Positions 20,798 through 25,644 of a stretch of DNA of 25,644 nucleotides are shown one piece after another; the stretch's first letter is position 1, and every line of letters starts with the position of its first letter. Below the pieces are notes generated by a model. It saw only the letters and a program-made list of their open reading frames with translations, did not search any database and had not been told where the DNA came from. Source of the DNA: DATDOO01 sp035293245 (GTDB lineage Bacteria > Pseudomonadota > Gammaproteobacteria > Methylococcales > Methylococcaceae); contig DATDOO010000380.1 of the NCBI GenBank assembly GCA_035293245.1, positions 1 to 25,644 on the forward strand, written 5' to 3'. A program made the translations under genes and the position numbers.

Positions 20798-21109
20798 ATG
20801 AACAAAATTTCTCAACGTTCGCTGAGGGATTTGGACGCCACGCTCCCTGCAGGCACGGAGTGCTATCTCTGCGCTGCTGTCAGGCGAGCTTTGGCCGAGT
20901 ACCGTAGGAACAGCGAGCCGTCGGTTTTTCTGGAGAAGGATCAAGCATTGTCCGCCTTGGCCCAGAGGCTGGGACGGGGTTTGAAACGTTTCTTTTCCAG
21001 GGATGTCCGAACGGCACTGTCTGCTTACCAGAAAACCGAACTGAAAAAACGGCTGAGCCATGGTCCGGCCGGTTCCTCTTCCTCTCCGGCGGGAGGGAGG
21101 TTTCATTGA
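20798..21109 (+). CDS. Small basic protein, unknown
   Basis: A protein of 103 residues from ATG 20798 (MNKISQRSLRDLDATLPAGT). An in-frame start at 20735 exists but would overlap the leader hairpin region. It has two closely placed cysteines (ECYLCAAVRRALAEYRRN), no TM and a basic helical C-terminal half (RLGRGLKRFFSRDVRTALSA). It is framed by a good promoter at 20674 and a strong terminator at 21118, so it looks like a single-gene unit. No family recognised. Confidence 0.55.
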   Translation: MNKISQRSLRDLDATLPAGTECYLCAAVRRALAEYRRNSEPSVFLEKDQALSALAQRLGRGLKRFFSRDVRTALSAYQKTELKKRLSHGPAGSSSSPAGGRFH

Positions 21110-21117
21110 TTCTCAAC

Positions 21118-21145
21118 ATCCCCCTTCTCCAAGGGGGATTTTTTT
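21118..21145 (+). terminator. Strong intrinsic terminator
   Basis: A perfect 9-bp stem ATCCCCCTT/AAGGGGGAT with a 4-base loop (21118-21139) is directly followed by TTTTTT. It lies 9 bases past the stop of the gene ending at 21109. Confidence 0.85.
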
Positions 21146-21187
21146 GCCTTCCCGGCGAGGCAGGCTTCGCTCGCCGTTTGCGCCCAG

Positions 21188-21397
21188 CCCCGTGATCCAT
21201 GGGGTCGGCACGTGTTTGGCCTGGATGCGCAGGGCCAAGCGATCGGCGGAGTGGCGTTGTTCCACTATTTCCCCGACACCTACGCCAATCTGGAACGGGC
21301 GAGACGCGCCCAGACCTTTTCCCTGGACAAGGAATGGCCCAAGGTCGACCGGGTCGGTCGTGAGTCCGGTTTTCCGCCCTCCCGCACACGCAGGTAA
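21188..21397 (+). pseudogene. Possible gene fragment
   Basis: The frame from 21188 reads PRDPWGRHVFGLDAQGQAIG, then GVALFHYFPDTYANLERARR, then AQTFSLDKEWPKVDRVGRES to a stop at 21397. The composition looks protein-like, but there is no start codon with a ribosome site (GTG 21212 is internal to the sensible stretch) and a terminator lies upstream. It could be the remnant of a deleted gene. No family recognised. Confidence 0.3.
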
Positions 21398-21469
21398 GGT
21401 ATCATCGGCCAAGCCCTTTCCCGCTGGCGGCGAAACGTTTTTCCGGGGCTATCAAAACAGAGGAGTGCG

Positions 21470-21868
21470 ATGACCGTCCTATTGAACGACCGCGAGATCA
21501 ACCAATTCAAGCGCCACCTCCAGGACCGCTATGTGGAACTGCGCCGGGAAATCACGGAGGAACTGCTGCGCGCCGACGAGGAGCGCTACGGCGACCTGGC
21601 CGGCCGCGTGCACGACTTCGCGGACGAATCGCTGGCCGACCTGCTGGTGGACATCGAACTGGCCTCCATCGATCGCCACGTGCAGGAAATCCGCGACATC
21701 GACGCCGCGCTGCTGCGCATCGCCGAAGGCAGTTACGGCGAATGCTGCGACTGCGCCGAGCCCATCGCCATCGAGCGTCTCGAAGCCTATCCCACCGCCC
21801 GGCGTTGTATCGTCTGCCAGACGGCCCACGAGCGTCTCCACGCCCAGCCCGGACGGCCCAGGCTGTAG
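21470..21868 (+). CDS. DksA/TraR-family zinc-finger protein
   Basis: A protein of 132 residues; GAGGAG sits 5 bases before ATG 21470. It has an N-terminal coiled coil, with the tip region containing D49-F-A-D52 similar to the DxxDxA motif of DksA, and a C-terminal C4 zinc finger (C92-x-x-C95 and C113-x-x-C116, GECCDCAEPI then RRCIVCQTAHE). DksA-type proteins enter the RNA polymerase secondary channel and, often with ppGpp, alter initiation. This protein is shorter than E. coli DksA (151 residues) and is probably one of the several DksA-like paralogues, not the main DksA. Confidence 0.9.
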   Translation: MTVLLNDREINQFKRHLQDRYVELRREITEELLRADEERYGDLAGRVHDFADESLADLLVDIELASIDRHVQEIRDIDAALLRIAEGSYGECCDCAEPIAIERLEAYPTARRCIVCQTAHERLHAQPGRPRL

Positions 21869-22057
21869 GCAGGGAAACGTTTCGTGCGGCGTGGCGCGCC
21901 TGAAACCATCGGTCGGTTTGTGCAGCCTCTCAAGGCTGCGGCTATCTCTCCCATTGCGCCCTGGGTGCGGAAGCTCAAGGGCGGCGAATTTGCCGGGTCC
22001 CGGTCGTCGCGTGGGAATGCTCTCAATCCGTCCCCTTTGTAGCCGAGGGCCAACACC

Positions 22058-22936
22058 ATGATCCAGTTGACCTATATCAGCACCGCCACGCGACCCATGA
22101 CTGCGGACGATCTCATGGACATTCTGCGTAGCGCGCGCGCCCACAACGCCAACCACGGCGTGACCGGCATGTTGCTTTACAGCAACGGAACCTTCGTGCA
22201 AGTCCTGGAGGGCGACGAGCGCACGGTGGACGCGTTGCTGGAAGTGATCAAACGCGATCCGCGGCATACCACGCTGCACGTTGTGGAGCGGAGAACGATC
22301 GAGGCAAGGGAATACGCGGAATGGAGCATGGGCTTCAAGCGGTTGGGCAAGGATGCGCTGCGCGGCGTGCCTGGGTTGAACGGTTTTTTCGAATCCGATT
22401 TCAACAGCGAAAACCTGGGCGACAAGCTGGCGTTGATCAACAAGCTGCTCGGGCATTTTCGCCGCGAGGAACAAAGACGCATCATCCATGACGAACTGTC
22501 CCTGGATGACGAGGATAAGTTCATCGTCATGCTGCACCGCTTTATCCGCGTCGGCGTCAAGGCGCTGGCGGTGCTGATGGTGCTCACGATCCTCTATTGC
22601 GTGGCCGACGTGGCCGTGGTGATTTTCGAGAAGCTGATCGCCCACCCGATCTCCACCCTGGAAAAGACCGACATCCTCCAGGTGTTCGGCTCGTTCCTGA
22701 TCGTGCTGATCGCCGTCGAAATCTTCATCAACATCACCCTGTACATCCGCAGCCACGTGATACCCGTCAAGCTGGTGGTCGCCACGGCCCTCATGGCGGT
22801 GGCGCGGAAAATCATCGTTTTCGATTTTCACGAGGTTTCAGCCATGCACGTGCTGGCCACCGGCGTGGTGGTATTGGCCTTGGGTGGCACGTATTGGCTG
22901 CTGGAGCGGGAATTCAATCCCCATTCGGAGCGATAG
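22058..22936 (+). CDS. BLUF blue-light photoreceptor fused to PsiE-like membrane domain
   Basis: A protein of 292 residues. Residues 1-95 are a BLUF domain with all key flavin-site residues: Y6, N30, Q48, W89 and M91, aligning one-to-one with AppA Y21, N45, Q63, W104 and M106. A charged linker (about 100-160, FRREEQRRIIHDELSLDDED) follows. Residues ~163-285 hold four TM segments (ALAVLMVLTILYCVADVAVV; ILQVFGSFLIVLIAVEIFIN; KLVVATALMAVARKIIV; VLATGVVVLALGGTYWLL) resembling PsiE, the phosphate-starvation-inducible membrane protein. Light sensed by FAD would thus act on a membrane module of unknown activity. It is convergent with the gene ending at 22969. Confidence 0.88.
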   Translation: MIQLTYISTATRPMTADDLMDILRSARAHNANHGVTGMLLYSNGTFVQVLEGDERTVDALLEVIKRDPRHTTLHVVERRTIEAREYAEWSMGFKRLGKDALRGVPGLNGFFESDFNSENLGDKLALINKLLGHFRREEQRRIIHDELSLDDEDKFIVMLHRFIRVGVKALAVLMVLTILYCVADVAVVIFEKLIAHPISTLEKTDILQVFGSFLIVLIAVEIFINITLYIRSHVIPVKLVVATALMAVARKIIVFDFHEVSAMHVLATGVVVLALGGTYWLLEREFNPHSER

Positions 22937-22968
22937 CCGGGGAATGTCCGGCATTCGCGGCACAGGTT

Positions 22969-23571
22969 TTACGTCTTGTCCGCCGCAACAAGCCGGGCAA
23001 GTTCCGCGCGTAGGGTGTGCAACTCGTCGCGGTAGGCTTCGGCGTCGCCGTAATCGACGAATCCGCCGTAGTAGGGATGGGCCTGCAGCACGCGCCGGGC
23101 GTGCTTGATCGGGCACCAATACTGCTCGGTGCGGCCGGCGACTTCCTTGACATAGGAAGCCAGCCCGTTGGCGTAGGAGCAATAAGCGCAGTTGATCTTC
23201 TCGACCAGGTTCAGGTAGGCGAGAAAGGCGCGGTCGAACACCAGGTAGTCGCGCCGGGATACGCGCGGGATGCCGTAGAGCGGAAAGCAGAGATGCTGGT
23301 AGGCGGTGATGAGGACATCCACCAGCAGCAAAGGGAAAAACACCGCGTAGATGATCGGCGCCGTGACGATGTTGCGCCACTCGGAGGCGAGCAGGTATTT
23401 CACCAGGCCCATCCTGAAGCGGCGCTGCTGCGCCAGCACTTCGCTCTCGAAGCGGATGCGCCGGTTCTCGAAGTCGGCATGCAACTCGGCCCGACGGCGC
23501 TTGAATTCCTGCTCGATCTCTTCTTCGATCTGGCGGATGCGCGCCAGCAGTTCGCCGATTCTTGGATTCAC
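22969..23571 (-). CDS. Membrane-associated coiled-coil protein with Cys motif, unknown
   Basis: A protein of 200 residues from GTG 23571, chosen because GAGGG lies 7 bases upstream and the longer frame is Arg/Pro-rich junk. Residues 5-50 are a coiled coil (IRQIEEEIEQEFKRRRAELH). A hydrophobic region follows (NIVTAPIIYAVFFPLLLVDV, about 68-87). The C-terminal part then has KINCAYCSYANGLASYVKEV and YWCPIKH, i.e. CxxC plus a third Cys that could bind metal. I have the impression of a conserved but uncharacterised family. It is convergent with the BLUF-PsiE gene. Confidence 0.75.
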   Translation of the reverse strand: MNPRIGELLARIRQIEEEIEQEFKRRRAELHADFENRRIRFESEVLAQQRRFRMGLVKYLLASEWRNIVTAPIIYAVFFPLLLVDVLITAYQHLCFPLYGIPRVSRRDYLVFDRAFLAYLNLVEKINCAYCSYANGLASYVKEVAGRTEQYWCPIKHARRVLQAHPYYGGFVDYGDAEAYRDELHTLRAELARLVAADKT

Positions 23572-23802
23572 AGCGTTACCCTCGAAAGTGGTGGGGGAGG
23601 GAGGACGAGGGCGGCGCATTCTTGCGATTCCCAGCCTTTCGGCCCTTTTTTGCCGCGAAGCAAATACGCTGCCGGAGACGATAGGCCCAATACGCTGAAG
23701 AATCCAGCACATGCGATGCGACGGAAACGTCGGGGTTCGCCGGCGCCCTTACCTACTCAAGCGGTTCCCCCACACCGGAAACGGATCGAGGTAACGGGCT
23801 GC

Positions 23803-24270
23803 TCAGCCGGGATTTCCTTCCGCATCGTCCCAACCGGTTCCTCCCCTATGGACCTGACCCTGTTTGATGGGGATATCGTCGACCCCGAGGTACAAGCGGT
23901 CCACCAGCCGGGCGAACCAGGGGGCGTTGGTGAGGAATACGTAAAAGGACAGGATATCGGTCGCTGGAATCATCGCGATGCCCACGGCGGCCAGCCCGGT
24001 CAAGCCGGCGTAACAGGTGGCCTTGGCCTTGATGACCGTCCAGCGCGGACGGGATGTGCGCAGATGGGAGTGATCGGCCACCCAGTCCTTCGCGTGCTTG
24101 GCCTCCGCAAAATGCTCGCGCACCGCGTTCTTGAACCAGAGGGGGCGCTTGGAGATGACGTAAAAACCGAGGATTTCCGTGAAAGGAACCGGACCGATGC
24201 CGATGATGGCCAGGCCGGTCAGGGAGGCGATGCATTTCACGCGGGCGCCGATCAGCTTCTTTTTTTTCAT
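23803..24270 (-). CDS. Small membrane protein with internal duplication, unknown
   Basis: A protein of 155 residues from ATG 24270 (MKKKKLIGARVKCIASLTGL). Two homologous halves are visible: KCIASLTGLAIIGIGPVPFT, then EILGFYVISKRPLWFKNAV (about residues 12-50), and ATCYAGLTGLAAVGIAMIPA, then TDILSFYVFLTNAPWFARLV (about 82-122). Each gives a Cys, a hydrophobic hairpin and a P-x-T-(D/E)-IL-x-FYV...P-x-W(F) signature. It is separated by about 230 bases from the Cys-motif gene downstream. The ATG is followed by a run of A residues. Function unknown. The start lacks a strong ribosome site. Confidence 0.6.
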   Translation of the reverse strand: MKKKKLIGARVKCIASLTGLAIIGIGPVPFTEILGFYVISKRPLWFKNAVREHFAEAKHAKDWVADHSHLRTSRPRWTVIKAKATCYAGLTGLAAVGIAMIPATDILSFYVFLTNAPWFARLVDRLYLGVDDIPIKQGQVHRGGTGWDDAEGNPG

Positions 24271-24457
24271 GGCCGGGAAAAGTGGCTCTTGTTCGATGGA
24301 CAAAGAAACGACGTTTCGGCAACCGGCGCTCTGGGCGCGCGATGACGTGACAAGCAAACTTCAGAGCCCCATGAAGCGGATGGGCCGTAACGTCGTCTGC
24401 GTTAGGTTAAAAGCACGCAGGGAGTGTGGTCAAGATGCGGCAGCGGACGTGCCAAAT

Positions 24458-25210
24458 TCAAGAATTCTTTAGAAAGGGCTTGCCGGCAGTCACCAGCGCA
24501 TTCACCCCGTCGCGGTATTCCACGGCCACGCCGACGTAGCCCAGCGCCCGCATCGTCTCCAGGCTGGGCGCCAGGCGCATGATGCGATCCGGGCATTCAT
24601 CGCCGTAGAGGTGCACGATCCATTGCTCCAGCACGTCGTAACGCTGCAGGCGGCTCAGTTCGCAGAAATAGACGCGCATTTCCTCCTGGGTCAGACGGCA
24701 GTGCTCCCGCACGTCGTCGACGGCGTAGCGGTCACCGTTGACGAACCAGCCGCCGGGTTTGAGGATTCGCAGTATTTCGGCCAGCACGTCGGTGCGGTAG
24801 CTGTCGAAGAAATTGTGCAGGGTGTAGGCGCTGGCCACGCCATCAAAACCGGCGTCGGGGAGTGAGCGCAGGACGGACAGGGCATCCTGTTCGATCAGCT
24901 TCAACCGGCCTTGCTCCACCCAGCGGGCCAGATTGCGGCGCGCCTGGTTGAGCATGGTGGGTTCGCTGTCCAGGGCGGTCAGCCGCATGTCGTCCCGTCC
25001 ATTCAACAGGGCGATGCTGGTGATGCCGGTTCCGCAGCCGATTTCCAGCACGCTCAGAGGTTCCGGCGCCGCCGGGCAGGTTGCAACCCGCTCCCCCAGC
25101 CGCCGGCTCATGTCCGGCGCGGCGGGACAGATGATCTTGAGCAGTTCGTACTGTTCGCCGATCAGGCCGGCGAAGAGTTGTTCCACGGGTTCGTGCGCTG
25201 GCATGTGCAT
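24458..25210 (-). CDS. SAM-dependent methyltransferase (class I)
   Basis: A protein of 250 residues from ATG 25210 (ATG 25204 also possible). SAM-binding motif I VLEIGCGTG is at residues 54-62, the acidic ribose-binding residue is D81 (LTALDSEP), motif II/III region GFDGVASAYTLHNFFDSY, and ILKPGGWFVNGD. The fold is the Methyltransf_11/25 type. The substrate cannot be read; an N-terminal cap of about 50 residues and the C-terminal half (LSRLQRYDVLEQWIVHLYGD) may bind it. AGG lies about 7 bases before the start. It is divergent from the higBA pair. Confidence 0.88.
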   Translation of the reverse strand: MHMPAHEPVEQLFAGLIGEQYELLKIICPAAPDMSRRLGERVATCPAAPEPLSVLEIGCGTGITSIALLNGRDDMRLTALDSEPTMLNQARRNLARWVEQGRLKLIEQDALSVLRSLPDAGFDGVASAYTLHNFFDSYRTDVLAEILRILKPGGWFVNGDRYAVDDVREHCRLTQEEMRVYFCELSRLQRYDVLEQWIVHLYGDECPDRIMRLAPSLETMRALGYVGVAVEYRDGVNALVTAGKPFLKNS

Positions 25211-25285
25211 GGTCGCCTAGGGTATCTGCAAGATGAAGATTGAGAGAGAAGAATGGTGGCACTTCGACGACGAGTGGTCTATTTT

Positions 25286-25302
25286 GCTCCCAAATAGGGA
25301 GC
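25286..25302 (+). promoter_or_regulatory. Palindrome before higB, candidate HigA operator
   Basis: GCTCCC and GGGAGC form a perfect 6-bp inverted repeat with a 5-base AAATA centre, overlapping a second one (CTATTT/AAATAG, 25279-25297). It lies 7 bases before the higB ATG and overlaps its GGAG ribosome site, consistent with autoregulation by the antitoxin. Confidence 0.45.
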
Positions 25303-25309
25303 GGAGAAC

Positions 25310-25602
25310 ATGCGTATCATCGCCTTGAGCCGGTTACGGGAGTTCTGGGTACGGCATCCACAGGTGGACTTCCTTTGCGGAACTGGTACGCGGAAGCGAG
25401 CCGAGCCGATTGGAGGACGCCGGAAGACATAAAGCGGGCCTACCGGAGCGCCAGCTTTCCCGACGGGAACCGCGTGGTCTTCAGCATCAAGGGCAATGAT
25501 TTCCGGCTGGTGGTCGCGGTTCATTATGGCCGGGGCATGATGTTCGTCCGCTTTGTGGGAACCCACGCCGAATATGACCGCATCGACGCGAGAACCATAT
25601 GA
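25310..25602 (+). pseudogene. higB: HigB-type mRNA interferase toxin, frameshifted
   Basis: ATG 25310 with GGAG upstream opens MRIIALSRLREFWVRHPQVD, the standard start of HigB_toxin-family proteins, but the frame then runs to a stop at 25430-25432 after 40 residues. The rest of the toxin continues in the frame one base earlier: PLRNWYAEASRADWRTPEDI, then SFPDGNRVVFSIKGNDFRLV, then VRFVGTHAEYDRIDARTI, ending at 25602. A one-base loss around 25369-25373 explains this. The intact family protein is about 95-100 residues, which matches the two parts joined. The toxin is either inactive or the base is a sequencing error. It overlaps higA by ATGA. Confidence 0.85.
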
Positions 25603-25644
25603 AACCCATTCACACCGAAGATGACTACCGGGTGGCGCTCGCCG
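25599..25644 (+). CDS. higA: HigA-type antitoxin, N-terminus only
   Basis: ATG 25599 overlaps the toxin stop (ATGA) and reads MKPIHTEDDYRVALA before the window ends. The form 'KPI-x-T-x-x-DY-x-x-AL' is typical for HigA antitoxins downstream of HigB. The helix-turn-helix part lies beyond the window. Confidence 0.75.
   Translation, partial: MKPIHTEDDYRVALA

Overview
This is a 25.6 kb piece of a high-GC proteobacterial chromosome. Housekeeping genes (trpS, ubiX, a tRNA-Glu with an encoded CCA end), DUF4124, DksA-like and BLUF proteins, and many short palindromic repeats suggest a gamma- or betaproteobacterium; I cannot fix the genus from sequence alone.

Layout. (1) 1-2.7 kb: a MetE-like gene cut by the left edge, divergent from a MerR-type regulator with a cysteine-rich tail; two small membrane-protein ORFs on the minus strand, separated only by one in-frame stop; about 670 bases without a credible gene; then tRNA-Glu(CTC) on the minus strand with its own promoter and terminator. 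(2) 2.8-14.5 kb: the main feature, a co-directional cluster encoding an ABC permease, an ABC ATPase, a substrate-binding protein (SBP) fused to an OmpA-type peptidoglycan-binding domain, a von Willebrand A (vWA) protein, a second SBP-OmpA fusion, a two-TM coiled-coil protein, a stand-alone cyclic-nucleotide-binding domain protein, a TelA-family protein and a third, soluble SBP resembling the family found next to urea carboxylase. The first genes overlap by start/stop codons. A mazEF-type toxin-antitoxin pair and a low-GC orphan gene sit inside the cluster. (3) 14.6-16.0 kb: three low-GC unknown genes. (4) 16.1-20.6 kb: a DUF455 ferritin-like protein, ubiX, trpS, a secreted unknown, a retropepsin-like protease and a DUF4124-glutaredoxin protein. 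(5) 20.7-25.6 kb: a small unknown gene closed by a strong terminator, a DksA/TraR-type zinc-finger protein, a BLUF photoreceptor fused to a PsiE-like membrane domain, three minus-strand genes (a Cys-motif membrane/coiled-coil protein, an internally duplicated membrane protein, a SAM methyltransferase), and at the right edge a higBA-type pair whose toxin is frameshifted.

How it may fit together. Cluster 2 looks like an envelope-spanning unit. An inner-membrane SsuBC/TauBC-type importer is accompanied by SBPs tethered to peptidoglycan, a vWA protein, and cytoplasmic or membrane-associated coiled-coil, TelA and cyclic-nucleotide-binding partners. This is more than an importer needs and suggests ligand sensing or an envelope-stress assembly. 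I know of no described function for the full combination. The cluster is also peppered with short inverted-repeat elements, which have changed the start, stop or junction of several of its genes.
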